64,000 nucleotides of DNA from Ideonella sp. (GCA_015075165.1 JABTUY010000001.1:186001-250000); one strand, 5' to 3'; shown: positions 20,255 to 29,583, counted from the stretch's first letter. Notes: a model not told the origin generated them from the letters alone. A program made the numbers and translations.

Positions 20255-21610
20255 ATGCCCTCACCGAGCCTCCATGCCCACCGCGCCGCCGTGCTCGGCG
20301 GCGCCTCGATCGAAGCGGCACTCGAGCACGCGCTGGCCGTCGCCAACGGGCCCTCGTGCCGGCATGTGCACCTGCGATTGTTCGAGCCGTCGGCACGCGC
20401 CAGCGCGGTGGCCCTGCAGGGGCAGCACAAGGCCGGCGTACCGCTCGGCGTGCTGGCCGGCGCACCGGTCTCGGTGAAGGATCTGTACGACGTGGCTGGC
20501 TTTCCGACCACTGCGGCGTCGGCCACGCTGCGCGACGCATCGCCGGCAGCGGTCGACAGCCCGGCGGTGGCCCGCGTGCGCGCCGCCGGCGGCGTGCTGA
20601 CCGGCCACACCAACATGAGCGAGTTCGCGTTCTCGGGCGTCGGCATCAATCCGCACCTGGGCACGCCGGTGAACCCGGTCACGCTGGCCATCGATGGCAA
20701 GGCGCGCGCGCCCGGCGGCTCGACCTCGGGCGGCGCGGTGTCGGTCGCCACCGGCGCGGCGCTGGCGGCGCTCGGCTCCGACACCGGCGGATCGATTCGC
20801 ATCCCGGCCGCGCTGCACGGACTGGTGGGGTTCAAGAACACGCAGCGGCTTACGCCGCTGGCCGGCACCGTGCCGTTGTCAACCACGCTCGACACCGTCT
20901 GCGCGATCACCACCGACGTACGCGATGCGATCACGATGCACGAGGTACTCGCGCAACGCACGGTGGCGATCGTGCCGCGGCCGCTGGCCGGCTTGCGCCT
21001 GGCCGTGCCACAGACGCTGATGCTCGATGCGCTCGACGCCACCGTGGCGGCCGCGTTCGAGCGCGCGCTGCGCCAGCTGCGCGCCGCCGGCGCGCGCATC
21101 GAAGAGCTGGTGCTGCCCGAGCTGAACGAGTTGGCGGCGATCAACGCCAGCGGCGGCTTCTCGGCGGCCGAGAGCTGGGCGTGGCACCGCCAGCGCATGG
21201 CGCAGCACGGCGCCGGCTACGACCCGCGCGTGGCGCTGCGCATCCGTCGCGGCGAGACGATGGGCGCGGCCGACTATGTCGATCTGCTGGCCGCGCGGCG
21301 CGACTGGATCGCCCGCGTCGAGCGCGCGATGCACGGCTTCGACGCGATGCTGTCGCCGACCGTGACGATCGTCGCGCCCGAGATCGCGCCGCTGGTGGCC
21401 AGCGACGACGCGTTCTTCGCTGCCAACGCCGCGTTGCTGCGCAACACCGCGGTGGTGAACTTCCTCGACGGTTGCGCCCTCTCGCTGCCGTGCCACCGCC
21501 GCGGGGAGATGCCGGTCGGGCTGATGGTGTGGGCCGGCGCACTGGCCGATGACCGCGTGCTGGGCATCGCGCTGGCGATCGAAGCGGCGCTGGCGGCTGC
21601 GGGCGGCTGA
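20255..21610 (+). CDS. Amidase-signature family hydrolase
   Basis: Hydrolase with the Ser-cisSer-Lys triad, 451 aa. The triad is readable: Lys75 in VSVKDLYDV, Ser156 in GGSTSGG, nucleophile Ser180 in SDTGGSIR. The remainder ([24 protein letters not shown]) fits amidases and AtzF-, GatA- or AmdA-like enzymes, but no GatB or GatC gene is nearby and the substrate cannot be assigned. I start at the ATG at 20255; further in-frame codons upstream lack similarity. Its stop overlaps the first of two micro-ORFs leading into the D-amino-acid dehydrogenase-like gene, so the two may be co-translated, perhaps acting on related nitrogen compounds (inference). Confidence 0.9.
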   Translation: MPSPSLHAHRAAVLGGASIEAALEHALAVANGPSCRHVHLRLFEPSARASAVALQGQHKAGVPLGVLAGAPVSVKDLYDVAGFPTTAASATLRDASPAAVDSPAVARVRAAGGVLTGHTNMSEFAFSGVGINPHLGTPVNPVTLAIDGKARAPGGSTSGGAVSVATGAALAALGSDTGGSIRIPAALHGLVGFKNTQRLTPLAGTVPLSTTLDTVCAITTDVRDAITMHEVLAQRTVAIVPRPLAGLRLAVPQTLMLDALDATVAAAFERALRQLRAAGARIEELVLPELNELAAINASGGFSAAESWAWHRQRMAQHGAGYDPRVALRIRRGETMGAADYVDLLAARRDWIARVERAMHGFDAMLSPTVTIVAPEIAPLVASDDAFFAANAALLRNTAVVNFLDGCALSLPCHRRGEMPVGLMVWAGALADDRVLGIALAIEAALAAAGG

Positions 21611-21651
21611 TGCACATGCCCGCGATCGACGCTGGCAGGAGCGCTCGCTGA
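21610..21651 (+). CDS. Coupled 13-residue micro-ORF 1
   Basis: ATG overlaps the amidase stop (TGATG) and encodes [13 protein letters not shown] before a stop that overlaps the next ATG. It is the first and most diverged of three tandem 41-nt units. It carries an AGGAG site 9 nt before the following ATG. Translation is not proven. Confidence 0.4.
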   Translation: MHMPAIDAGRSAR

Positions 21652-21692
21652 TGCGCGTCGCCGCGGTCGGCGCCGGCAGGGGTGGGCGCTGA
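21651..21692 (+). CDS. Coupled 13-residue micro-ORF 2
   Basis: Encodes MRVAAVGAGRGGR; its first nine residues echo the dehydrogenase N-terminus MRVAVIGAG. Its TGA overlaps the ATG of the dehydrogenase gene by one base, and an AGGGG site lies 9 nt before that ATG. It looks like a duplicated 5' end of the downstream gene that became a leader peptide. Confidence 0.45.
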   Translation: MRVAAVGAGRGGR

Positions 21693-23014
21693 TGCGCGTC
21701 GCCGTGATCGGCGCCGGCATCGTGGGCGTCACCACCGCCTACGAACTGGCCGTCGACGGCCACGAGGTCACGGTGTTCGAGCGCCAGGCCAGCGTGGCGG
21801 CGGAGACGAGCTTCGCCAACGCCGGTGTCGTCGCACCGGGCTACGTCACGCCGTGGGCCGCGCCGGGCATGCCGGCCAAGGTGTGGCGACAGATGTTCGG
21901 CGAGCATGCGGCCGTGCGCATGGTGCGGCCGTTCTCGCCGGCGCTGATGCGCTGGGTGTGGCGCTGGTGGCGAGCCTGCCGCCCGAGCGTGTACCAGGCG
22001 AACCGCAGCCGCATGATCCGGCTGGCGCGCTACAGCCTCGAGCGCATGCACCTGCTGACCGGCAACTGGAACCTCGACTACGAGCAGGCGCGCGGCCTGA
22101 CGGTGCTGCTGCGCACGCCGCGCGACCTGCGGCTGGCGCACGGCGGCGTCAAGCTGCTGGCCGAGTTGGGCGTGAACTGCCATGTGATCGACGCCGCGCG
22201 GGCGCGTCAGCTCGAACCGGGCCTGAACCCCGACGCACCACTGCACGCCGCGCTGCACCTGCCCGACGAGGAGGTCGGCAACTGCCGCCAGTTCGCCCAC
22301 CTGCTGAAGCAGTTTGCGCAACGCCACGGTGCGCTGTTTCGCTTTCATCGCGAAGTCGAGCGCATCGAGGCAGGTGAGCAGCCGCTGGTGCGGCACCGGG
22401 CGCTGTCGCGCTTCGACACCGAGCAGCTCAGCGGCGCCGAACACCCGACGACGCGGCCCGAGCCGGAAGGCGACGAGACCTTCGATGCGATCGTGGTCTG
22501 CGCGGCGATCGAATCGCGCCGGCTGCTCGCACCGCTGAAGGTCAAGCTGCCGCTGGCGGCGGTGCACGGCTACTCGATCACCGCGCCGATGCGCGAAGCC
22601 ACCGAGCACGGCGACGTCGGTCCGCGTTCGGCACTGATGGACGAGACCTACAAGGTGGCGATCAGCCGGCTCGGCCGCCGCGTGCGCGTGGCTGGCGGCG
22701 CCGAACTCGGCGGCGACCTGGCCGTGCACAGCGACGCCGCGGTGGCCACGCTGTACAAGGTGCTCGACGACTGGTTCCCCGGTGCCGCAGTACCCGGCCA
22801 GGTGCAGACCTGGAAGGGCGCGCGCCCGATGCTGCCCGATGGTCCGCCGGTGATCGGCCCGAGCGGCAAGCCCGGCGTCTGGCTCAACCTCGGCCACGGC
22901 TCGAGTGGCTGGGCGCTGGCCTGCGGCTCGGCACGGTTGCTGGCCGATCGCCTCGGCGGCAAGGCACCGGCGATCGACCTCGAAGGTCTCGGCATCGAAC
23001 GGCTGCGCGGATAG
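21692..23014 (+). CDS. D-amino-acid dehydrogenase-like FAD oxidoreductase (DadA family)
   Basis: Flavoprotein of the DAO/DadA family, 440 aa, expected to oxidise D-amino acids at the inner membrane with electrons passed to the respiratory chain. The FAD-binding GAGIVGVTTAYELA is at 7-20, followed by ETSFANAGVVAPGYVTPWAAPG, which is typical of DadA. The C-terminal FAD contact is LGHGSSGWALACGSARLLAD. It is slightly longer than E. coli DadA owing to a charged insertion around residues 240-262 (EHPTTRPEPEGDE). No alanine racemase gene is adjacent. It follows the amidase through two coupled micro-ORFs. Confidence 0.87.
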   Translation: MRVAVIGAGIVGVTTAYELAVDGHEVTVFERQASVAAETSFANAGVVAPGYVTPWAAPGMPAKVWRQMFGEHAAVRMVRPFSPALMRWVWRWWRACRPSVYQANRSRMIRLARYSLERMHLLTGNWNLDYEQARGLTVLLRTPRDLRLAHGGVKLLAELGVNCHVIDAARARQLEPGLNPDAPLHAALHLPDEEVGNCRQFAHLLKQFAQRHGALFRFHREVERIEAGEQPLVRHRALSRFDTEQLSGAEHPTTRPEPEGDETFDAIVVCAAIESRRLLAPLKVKLPLAAVHGYSITAPMREATEHGDVGPRSALMDETYKVAISRLGRRVRVAGGAELGGDLAVHSDAAVATLYKVLDDWFPGAAVPGQVQTWKGARPMLPDGPPVIGPSGKPGVWLNLGHGSSGWALACGSARLLADRLGGKAPAIDLEGLGIERLRG

Positions 23015-23015
23015 T

Positions 23016-23034
23016 CGCACGCCGCCGCCGTGCG
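23016..23034. terminator. Possible hairpin between convergent genes
   Basis: A 6-bp perfect stem with a 7-nt loop sits between the dehydrogenase stop and the convergent outer-membrane protein stop. There is no T-run on either side, so termination here is a weak suggestion based on position. Confidence 0.3.
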
Positions 23035-23040
23035 TGGGCC

Positions 23041-24654
23041 CTAGAAGCTCGCCTTGGTCTTCACCAGGAACTGCAGCTTCTTCACGTCGCCACCAGCGGC
23101 CAGCGGCAGCGCAATGTCGAGATGCAGCACATTGCTGAACGCCGCGCGCGCGCTGACGATGCGCAGGCCGACGCCGACATCGCTCAGCCAGCCGGGCGCG
23201 GCCGCTTTGGCACCTTCGCCACCCCAGGCACGGCCGATGTCGACGAACGCCGCGCCGCCGACGCGGAACAGTTGCCACACGTACAGATCGGTGTAGAAGC
23301 GCTCTTCGAGCGCCAGCAAGGCGCGGCGCGTGCCGCTCTGGTAGCGCAGCGGGTAGCCGCGCAGCCCGTTGTCGCCGCCGAGCAGCAAGGCATCGACCGG
23401 ATCGCCGCGGCGTACCGCGTCGACCGAGACACCCGCATAGGCCAACCAGCGCGGCGATTGCGGCAGGTAGTACTGCGCCTGCAGCGCAAAGCGCTGATGC
23501 CGCCCCTGGCCGCCCACCACTTCGCCCGACGCCTTGGCCGCAGCCACCCACGTGTGCCCGGGCAACGGCTCGAGGCCGCGGCTCACGCTGGCCGAGTACT
23601 GCCACGCGTCCTCGCTCGACCCGAGCCCGCGCAACGCGCGGCCGAGTTGCACCGTCGATGCGAGGCCGAGCGCGAAGAACTCGGGGCGGCCGATCAGATT
23701 GCGGTTCAGCTCACGCTGGTAGTGATCTTCGATCCATTCGAAGCGCACGAAGGGTCCGCGCAGTTGCTGCTCGCGCGGCAGCCGTGGCGGCGCAGCCAGG
23801 CCCGGCTCGGGCGCATAGGCGTCGTCTTGCAGGCTCAGCCCCAGCGACGTGCGACGTGCCCAGCCATCGACCAGGCCATCGGACCAGCCGCCGAACACCT
23901 CGGCCTGTCGCGACCGATGGCGGTACTGGCCGGTCACGCGGCCAGCGTCGTAGACGGCATCGATGCGATCGTCGCGCACGCCGCTCGCACCCGCCGCCCA
24001 GCGCGCATCGAGCGCGTAGAACGGCCGCACCACCGACGCGGCGCTGCGGCGGCCGTCGCTGTTGGCAGCGTGGCTGAACGCCAGCGATACCCGGCTGCCG
24101 AACGCGCGCGGATCGGCGATCTGGAACTCGGTGCCCGAGCGGTCGACCGTCTTCGAACGCCCCAGGCTCGCCGAGATGCCCGTGCCCAGCAGGTTGTAGT
24201 CGCGCATCTGCACGCCACTGGAGCTAGCGCCGCCTTGCCGGCCGACGCTGGCACCCACGTCGAGCGACCAGGTGTCGCGCGTGATCACCTCGACATCGAC
24301 CACGCCGTCGTGCACCGCCACCGGCTGGATGCGCACGTCGTAGAGATAGCGGTTGGCGCGCAGCAGCCGCTCGGTCTCCTCGATGAGCCGTTGCGAAACC
24401 GGATCCCCCTTCTTGAACAGCAGGGCTCGCTCGATCACGCCGGGCCGCGTCTGCACGTGCAGTGCGTTGGCCCAGCGAAACAGCAGCTTGTCCTCCTTCG
24501 GGTCGGCGAGGTCGAACACATCCTGCGCCGAGACGTGGATCATGCCGAAGCGCGCCCCCGCAGCCTCGAGCTCGGCGAAGTCCGGCAACGCGGGTTGCGC
24601 CATGCCGAGGGCCTGCCAGGTCAGTGCCAACAGGCCACCGACCGCATGCACCAC
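23041..24654 (-). CDS. POTRA/beta-barrel outer membrane protein (BamA/TamA-like)
   Basis: Predicted outer-membrane barrel of about 537 aa. A hydrophobic stretch (VGGLLALTWQALGMA) serves as signal peptide. Around residues 60-115 is a POTRA-like segment (LFKKGDPVSQRLIEETERLL, then a strand DVEVITRDTWSLDVG). The rest is alternating beta strands ending in phenylalanine, with LRGY in GGDNGLRGYPLRY matching the BamA/FhaC loop-6 VRGF/Y motif. The start is uncertain: I use the GTG at 24654; an ATG at 24603 would lose the signal sequence, and a CTG overlapping the permease stop would lengthen the basic n-region. It follows the TRAP permease by 44 nt with a 10-bp hairpin between. Assembly or transport function unknown. 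Confidence 0.8.
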   Translation of the reverse strand: MVHAVGGLLALTWQALGMAQPALPDFAELEAAGARFGMIHVSAQDVFDLADPKEDKLLFRWANALHVQTRPGVIERALLFKKGDPVSQRLIEETERLLRANRYLYDVRIQPVAVHDGVVDVEVITRDTWSLDVGASVGRQGGASSSGVQMRDYNLLGTGISASLGRSKTVDRSGTEFQIADPRAFGSRVSLAFSHAANSDGRRSAASVVRPFYALDARWAAGASGVRDDRIDAVYDAGRVTGQYRHRSRQAEVFGGWSDGLVDGWARRTSLGLSLQDDAYAPEPGLAAPPRLPREQQLRGPFVRFEWIEDHYQRELNRNLIGRPEFFALGLASTVQLGRALRGLGSSEDAWQYSASVSRGLEPLPGHTWVAAAKASGEVVGGQGRHQRFALQAQYYLPQSPRWLAYAGVSVDAVRRGDPVDALLLGGDNGLRGYPLRYQSGTRRALLALEERFYTDLYVWQLFRVGGAAFVDIGRAWGGEGAKAAAPGWLSDVGVGLRIVSARAAFSNVLHLDIALPLAAGGDVKKLQFLVKTKASF

Positions 24655-24662
24655 GCGGACAC

Positions 24663-24688
24663 GCCGACCCCGCGCCGCCGGGGTCGGC
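24663..24688. repeat. 10-bp hairpin between TRAP permease and barrel gene
   Basis: Arms 24663-24672 and 24679-24688 pair perfectly around a 6-nt loop. No T-run follows. It lies within 10 nt of the proposed barrel start, so it could reduce readthrough or control translation of the downstream gene. Confidence 0.6.
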
Positions 24689-24698
24689 CGCGTTGCGG

Positions 24699-26900
24699 TC
24701 AGCCGACCGGTGCCGGCGCCGCCGAGGTATGCGGCTTCTGCCGCCACTGGTTCCATAACGCCGGCACCGCGATGGCCGCGCCGATCAGCGTCGGCAGCAA
24801 GCCGGGGGCGATCAGCAGCACCGCCGCGGCCACGAACAACAACTGCTCCCAGCGCTGCAGCTCGACGCGCAGGAACTTCGACAACGCCGCCGCCAGTAGC
24901 GTGATGCCGAACACGCAGCCGACGAACGTGACGACGAAGTCGACCAGGTTGAAGCCCTTGGCCACCAGCAACAGCGACGGCGAGAACACGAACACGAACG
25001 GCACCAGCGCCTTGGCCATGCCGAGGCGGAAGGCGGTGTTGCCGGTCTTGAACGGATCGCTGCCGGCCATGCCGGCGGCCGCGTATGCGGCCAGCGCCAC
25101 CGGCGGCGTGATGTCGGCCAGCACGCCGTAGTAGAAGACGAAGAAGTGCGCCACCAGCGGCTCGACGCCGAGCAGCACGAGCGTAGGCGCGGCGACGGCC
25201 ACCATGATCAGGTAGTTGGCCGTGGTCGGGATGCCGCAGCCGAGCAGGATGCACACCAGCCCGGTCATCGCCAGCGCGACCAGCAGCGTCATCGCCTTCA
25301 CGTCGAGCCAGCCGTCGGGCAGGAAGCTGAGCATGCCGCCGGCCACGCCCTGAGCCGCACCGGTGATGATGGTCGACAGCTTGAAGCCCACGCCGGTCAG
25401 CGTGACCACGCCGATCACGATGCCCACGGTGGCAGCCGCGGCGCCGACCGCGAGCGCGTACTTGGCGCCGGTCTCGAACGCCTCGATCAGCGTGCGCAGG
25501 CCGATGCGCCCTGCGATGTCGAGCGCGCGCAGCACGAACGGCGTGGCCACCACGGTGGCGGCGAAGATGCCGATGCGCAGCGCATCGTTGTTGAACTCAC
25601 CGAACGCCAGCAGCAGCAACAGCGCGTGCAGCACCACGAGCACCACCCAGTTGCGCACACCGTCGCGGCCGGCGCCGGTGGTGAGGCCGACGATCGCGCA
25701 CGAGCTGATGCCGGTGAACGCCGCCAGGTACGGCGTGCGCCCGCTGACGAGGATGCCGATCAGCAGCGCCAGCGGAATCAGCGTCGGCCAGCGCAGCCGC
25801 AGCGACTCGCGCAGCCGCGGCATCTCCTCGTCGGTGAGGCCGCGCAGGCCGTAACGCTTGGCCTCGAAGTGCACCTGCATGAAGACGCCGAAGAAATGCA
25901 TGAACGCCGGCACCACCGCAGCGGCGATGATCGTCTGGTACGGCAGGCCGAGAAACTCGATCATCAGGAACGCCGCGGCACCGAGCACCGGCGGCGTGAT
26001 CTGCCCACCGGTCGACGACGCCGCCTCCACCGCCGCGGCGAACTCGCGCCGGTAGCCGACGCGGATCATCGCGGGAATCGTCAGCGAGCCCACCGTCACC
26101 GCATTGGCGACCGACGAGCCCGACAGCATGCCGAACATCGCCGAGCCGAACACGCTCACCTTGGCCGGCCCGCCGGCATAGCGGCCGGCGACGGTCGACG
26201 CGATGTCGAGGAACAACTGGCCCAGACCGATGCGGGTGGCCAGCACGCCGAACAGCACGAAGTGGAAGACGTAGGTCGCCACCACGCCGATCGCCACGCC
26301 GTAGATGCCCTGGCTGGTAAGGTACTGGTGGTTGACCAGCTGGCCCCACGACGCGCCGGCGTGCTTCAGCAGCCCCGGGAACACCGGGCCGGCCAGCGCG
26401 TAAACGATGAACACGATCGCGATCAGCGGCAGCGGCCAGCCCATCGCGCGGCGCGTGGCCTCGAGCAGCAGCACCATCAGGATCGAGCCCATCGCCACGT
26501 CGAGCGTGCTGGGGTTGCCGACGCGGAACACCATGTCGTCGAAGATGTACGGGATGTACATCACCGACAGCGCCACCGCGACGCCGAGCAGCCAGTCGTA
26601 CCACGGCACGCCGCCGGGTGCCCACCAGCGTGGCGGCGGCCGCGCATCGTCGTGCACGCGCCGCGCGCCGAACACGATGAAGATCAGCCCCAGCACGAAG
26701 GCCAGGTGAACGCCGCGGTGCGTGGTCTCGCGCAGCAGGCCGAAGCCCGCGGTGTAGTAGTGGAAGCACGACAGCGCGATCAGCAGCGCCATCAACACCG
26801 TCGATGCGGGCGGCCACGTGGGCCGGAACCGCATCTCCGGGTCGAACTTCTGCTCGAGTGCCGCGACCTCGCGGTCGTCGATCGTCGCCTGGGTGGACAT
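24699..26900 (-). CDS. TRAP transporter permease, fused 4TM/12TM (DctQM-type)
   Basis: Sodium- or proton-driven secondary uptake permease of 733 aa in which the small (DctQ) and large (DctM) subunits are one polypeptide, as is usual for TAXI systems. About 16 or more hydrophobic segments are visible. The large-subunit signatures are present: GMLSGSSVANAVTVGSLTIP, AASSTGGQITPPVLGAAAF, and GCGIPTTANYLIM near residue 555. The N-terminus is a charged cytoplasmic segment. ATG start. It follows the binding-protein gene by 30 nt. The substrate is not predictable from the permease; known TAXI systems take glutamate, other amino acids or carboxylates. Confidence 0.93.
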   Translation of the reverse strand: MSTQATIDDREVAALEQKFDPEMRFRPTWPPASTVLMALLIALSCFHYYTAGFGLLRETTHRGVHLAFVLGLIFIVFGARRVHDDARPPPRWWAPGGVPWYDWLLGVAVALSVMYIPYIFDDMVFRVGNPSTLDVAMGSILMVLLLEATRRAMGWPLPLIAIVFIVYALAGPVFPGLLKHAGASWGQLVNHQYLTSQGIYGVAIGVVATYVFHFVLFGVLATRIGLGQLFLDIASTVAGRYAGGPAKVSVFGSAMFGMLSGSSVANAVTVGSLTIPAMIRVGYRREFAAAVEAASSTGGQITPPVLGAAAFLMIEFLGLPYQTIIAAAVVPAFMHFFGVFMQVHFEAKRYGLRGLTDEEMPRLRESLRLRWPTLIPLALLIGILVSGRTPYLAAFTGISSCAIVGLTTGAGRDGVRNWVVLVVLHALLLLLAFGEFNNDALRIGIFAATVVATPFVLRALDIAGRIGLRTLIEAFETGAKYALAVGAAAATVGIVIGVVTLTGVGFKLSTIITGAAQGVAGGMLSFLPDGWLDVKAMTLLVALAMTGLVCILLGCGIPTTANYLIMVAVAAPTLVLLGVEPLVAHFFVFYYGVLADITPPVALAAYAAAGMAGSDPFKTGNTAFRLGMAKALVPFVFVFSPSLLLVAKGFNLVDFVVTFVGCVFGITLLAAALSKFLRVELQRWEQLLFVAAAVLLIAPGLLPTLIGAAIAVPALWNQWRQKPHTSAAPAPVG

Positions 26901-26930
26901 CGGGCGCCTGCGCTGTCGTCGGGTCGTGCG

Positions 26931-27878
26931 CTACTTCAGCACGCCGGCTTCGCGGTAGTACTTCTGCGCGCCGGGATGGAACGGAATGCCCGCACCCTTG
27001 ACCGCGTTCTCCTTCGTGATCAGCTTGCCCTTGGCGTGGCCGGCACCGAGCATCTTCTGCGCGGCATCGCTGAACAACGCCTTGGTGATCTCGTAGACCG
27101 TGTTGGCATCGGCCTTGTCGCTGGTCACCCATTGCGCGCCGACCGCCAGCGTCTTCACCGCGGCCACGTCCTTGTAGGTGCCGGCCGGGATCGTGTCGGG
27201 TGCGAAGAACGGGCTCGCCTGACGCAGGCCGTCGGCCTGCGGGCCGTCGATCGGCACCAGTTCGATGCCGCCGCCCGACGACGCCAGCTCGGCGATCGCG
27301 CCGGCCGGCGCACCGCCGGTGAAGAAGAACGCATCGAGCGAGCCGTCTTTCAGCTTGTCGCCGGCCTGGTTGGGCTTGATGTACTCGGGCTTGATGTCTT
27401 TCTCTTGCACGCCGTAGGCGGCGAGGATCATGCGGGCGTTGATCAGCGTGCCCGAGCCGGGCTCGTCGAGTGCGACGCGCTTGCCCTTGAGATCGGCCGG
27501 GCTCTTCACGCCCAGGCCCTTGCGCACGACGATGTGCACGCTCTCGGGGTAGAGGTTGGCGATCAGCCGCAGGCCCGGCACGTGCGGCTTGCCTTCGAAC
27601 ATGCCGGTGCCCTTCTGCGCCCAGGTGGCCACGTCGGCCTGCGAGAAGCCCGATTCGATCGCGCCACCGGCGATGCCGTTGACGTTGGCCACCGAGCCGT
27701 TGCTCGACTGCGCGGTGACGACGATCTTGCCCGGCTGCGTGACCGCGTTGGCGATCATGCCGCCCACCGGGTAGTAGGTGCCGGCGGTGCCGCCGGTGCC
27801 GATGCGGAAGAACTGCTGGGCCTGCGCGGCCCCGGCCAACGCCAACGCGCCGAGCGCGACGACGACGATTCGCTTCAT
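26931..27878 (-). CDS. TAXI-family TRAP transporter substrate-binding protein
   Basis: Periplasmic binding protein of 315 aa feeding the fused TRAP permease. The signal peptide is clear (MKRIVVVALGALALAGAAQA), and the mature protein starts QQFFRIGTGGTAGTYYPVGG, the hallmark of TAXI proteins. Further family features are VTAQSSNGSVANV, DLKGKRVALDEPGSGT and the C-terminal IPFHPGAQKYYREAG. The ATG has AGGAG 8 nt upstream. It is divergent from the NAD(P)HX repair gene across a 178-bp region with no convincing promoter. The ligand is unknown. Confidence 0.94.
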   Translation of the reverse strand: MKRIVVVALGALALAGAAQAQQFFRIGTGGTAGTYYPVGGMIANAVTQPGKIVVTAQSSNGSVANVNGIAGGAIESGFSQADVATWAQKGTGMFEGKPHVPGLRLIANLYPESVHIVVRKGLGVKSPADLKGKRVALDEPGSGTLINARMILAAYGVQEKDIKPEYIKPNQAGDKLKDGSLDAFFFTGGAPAGAIAELASSGGGIELVPIDGPQADGLRQASPFFAPDTIPAGTYKDVAAVKTLAVGAQWVTSDKADANTVYEITKALFSDAAQKMLGAGHAKGKLITKENAVKGAGIPFHPGAQKYYREAGVLK

Positions 27879-28056
27879 GCGGGATGCTCCTGTGCGGTGA
27901 AATACAGAGCCGGCAGTAGAGCACAATGCCCATGGCGCCTGCACTCTCGGTAACCTCACCCGATCGCACGCCACCTTCGACCGCGGCCGCGTTGCGAGCC
28001 GCTGCTGCAAGGCAACCGTTCCCGCCGCCGTAGCTGTTATTCGCTGCCCTTTGCGC

Positions 28057-29583
28057 ATGTCGCCACCCGCCGCACCGCAACCGATCCTGCCGTCGCGTCG
28101 CTCGTGGCCGCTGCACGATGGGCTGGCCAGCCGCGCGGCCGAAGGCGCGGCGGCGGCCGAACGGCCGGCGCATGCGCTGATGGCGCGCGCCGGCGAAGCG
28201 GTGGCTCGGCTCGCGCTGGCGGTGGCGCCGCATGCGCACGGCATCCATGTCTGCTGCGGGCCAGGCAACAACGGTGGTGACGGTTTCGTCGCCGCGCGTT
28301 GGCTGCAGGCCTGGGGCAAGCCGGCCGCGGTGTCGTTCATCGGCACTGCGGCCCAGTTGCCGACCGACGCACGCTGGGCGGTGCAAGCGGCGCGCGATGC
28401 CGGCGTGGCGATCACCGAGGGCGTGCCTGATCGCATCGAGGCCGATCTGGCGATCGACGCGCTGCTCGGTCTCGGCGTCGCGCGCGACCTCGGTGGCGCG
28501 GTGGCCGGTGCGGTCGACCGCCTGAACGCGAGCGACGCAGTGCGCCTCGCGGTCGACCTGCCCAGCGGCCTGGACGGCGACACCGGCGCCGTTTGGGGCC
28601 GCGCGGTGCGCGCCGCGCACACGCTGTCACTGCTGACGCTGAAGCCGGGCTTGTTCACCGCGCAGGGCCGCGACCACGCCGGCCGCGTGTGGTTCGACGA
28701 TCTCGGCGTGCTGGCCGAACCGACGACGCTCGAGCTCGCCGGGCCGGAAACCGCGCGTGCGCTGTCGCCGCTGCGCTGCCATGCGCAGCACAAGGGCAGC
28801 TTCGGCGACGTGGTCGTGCTCGGCGGCGCACCGGGCATGGTCGGCGCCGCGGTGCTGGCAGCGCGTGCCGCGTCGGCGGCGGGCGCCGGGCGCGTCTACC
28901 TCGGCCTGCTCGCACCCACCGACGCCGGGTGGCACGACACCCGCCACCCCGAGCTGATGGCGCGCGCGCCCGAGCAACTGCTGCTGCCGGCAACGCTCGC
29001 CGGCGCCACCGTGGTGTGCGGCTGCGGCGGCGGCAACGCCGTGCGCCATGCGCTGCCGGCGGTGCTGCACCACGCCGCGCGGCTGCTGCTCGATGCCGAT
29101 GCGCTGAACGCGCTCGCTGCGGACGAGACCCTGCGTCGGCTGCTGCGCGCACGCGCCGCGCGCGCTCACGCGACGCTGCTGACGCCGCACCCGCTCGAAG
29201 CGGCGCGCTGGCTCGGCGGCGCCACGCGCGACGTGCAGGCCGACCGCGTCGAGGCCGCGCGTGCGCTCGCCGAGATGGCCGCCTGCACGGTGCTGCTGAA
29301 GGGCTCGGGCACGGTGATCGCATCGCCCGGCGCGGTCACCGCGATCAACCCCACCGGCGACGCACGGCTCGGCAGCGCCGGCAGCGGCGACGTGTTGGCC
29401 GGCTGGGCCGGCGGCCTGTGGGCGGCGTGTGCCGACTACGCCGATGCGCACGCGGTGGCCCAGGCCGCCGCGTGGCTGCATGGTGCGGCGGTGGACCACG
29501 CGCCGGCCAGCGGCGCGCTGCGCGCGTCGGCGCTGATCGAAGCGATCCAGCGCGCACGCGAGGCCTGCGTGGCGTCGGTGTAA
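28057..29583 (+). CDS. nnr: Bifunctional NAD(P)H-hydrate repair enzyme (epimerase/dehydratase)
   Basis: Repairs hydrated NADH and NADPH: the N-terminal YjeF_N domain epimerises R- to S-NAD(P)HX, and the C-terminal ribokinase-like domain dehydrates it using ATP or ADP. It is 508 aa. The N-domain shows VCCGPGNNGGDGFVAARWL about residue 65 and DLPSGLDGDTG about 170. The C-domain shows HKGSFGDVVVLGG, LLTPHPLEAARWLGG, LLKGSGTVIA, and the catalytic NPTGDARLGSAGSGDVLAG near residue 430. The ATG at 28057 is preferred over a TTG two codons earlier. Confidence 0.94.
   Translation: MSPPAAPQPILPSRRSWPLHDGLASRAAEGAAAAERPAHALMARAGEAVARLALAVAPHAHGIHVCCGPGNNGGDGFVAARWLQAWGKPAAVSFIGTAAQLPTDARWAVQAARDAGVAITEGVPDRIEADLAIDALLGLGVARDLGGAVAGAVDRLNASDAVRLAVDLPSGLDGDTGAVWGRAVRAAHTLSLLTLKPGLFTAQGRDHAGRVWFDDLGVLAEPTTLELAGPETARALSPLRCHAQHKGSFGDVVVLGGAPGMVGAAVLAARAASAAGAGRVYLGLLAPTDAGWHDTRHPELMARAPEQLLLPATLAGATVVCGCGGGNAVRHALPAVLHHAARLLLDADALNALAADETLRRLLRARAARAHATLLTPHPLEAARWLGGATRDVQADRVEAARALAEMAACTVLLKGSGTVIASPGAVTAINPTGDARLGSAGSGDVLAGWAGGLWAACADYADAHAVAQAAAWLHGAAVDHAPASGALRASALIEAIQRAREACVASV

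Larger units (their letters stand above)
21610..21732 (+). repeat. Three tandem 41-nt units at the dehydrogenase start
   Basis: Units at 21610-21650, 21651-21691 and 21692-21732. Units 1 and 2 match at about 30 of 41 positions. The first 28 nt of units 2 and 3 match at 26 positions. Unit 3 is the authentic 5' end of the dehydrogenase gene. The 41-nt length shifts frame in each unit, and every unit boundary forms a TGATG stop/start overlap. Confidence 0.75.

Noticed and set aside
25146-27953. A 935-codon open frame on the plus strand opposite the TRAP genes, and similar long frames elsewhere.
   Set aside because: These are complementary-strand shadows caused by GC-rich third codon positions. 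The translations are low-complexity, rich in His, Arg and Gln, and match no domain, while the opposite strand encodes clear proteins.
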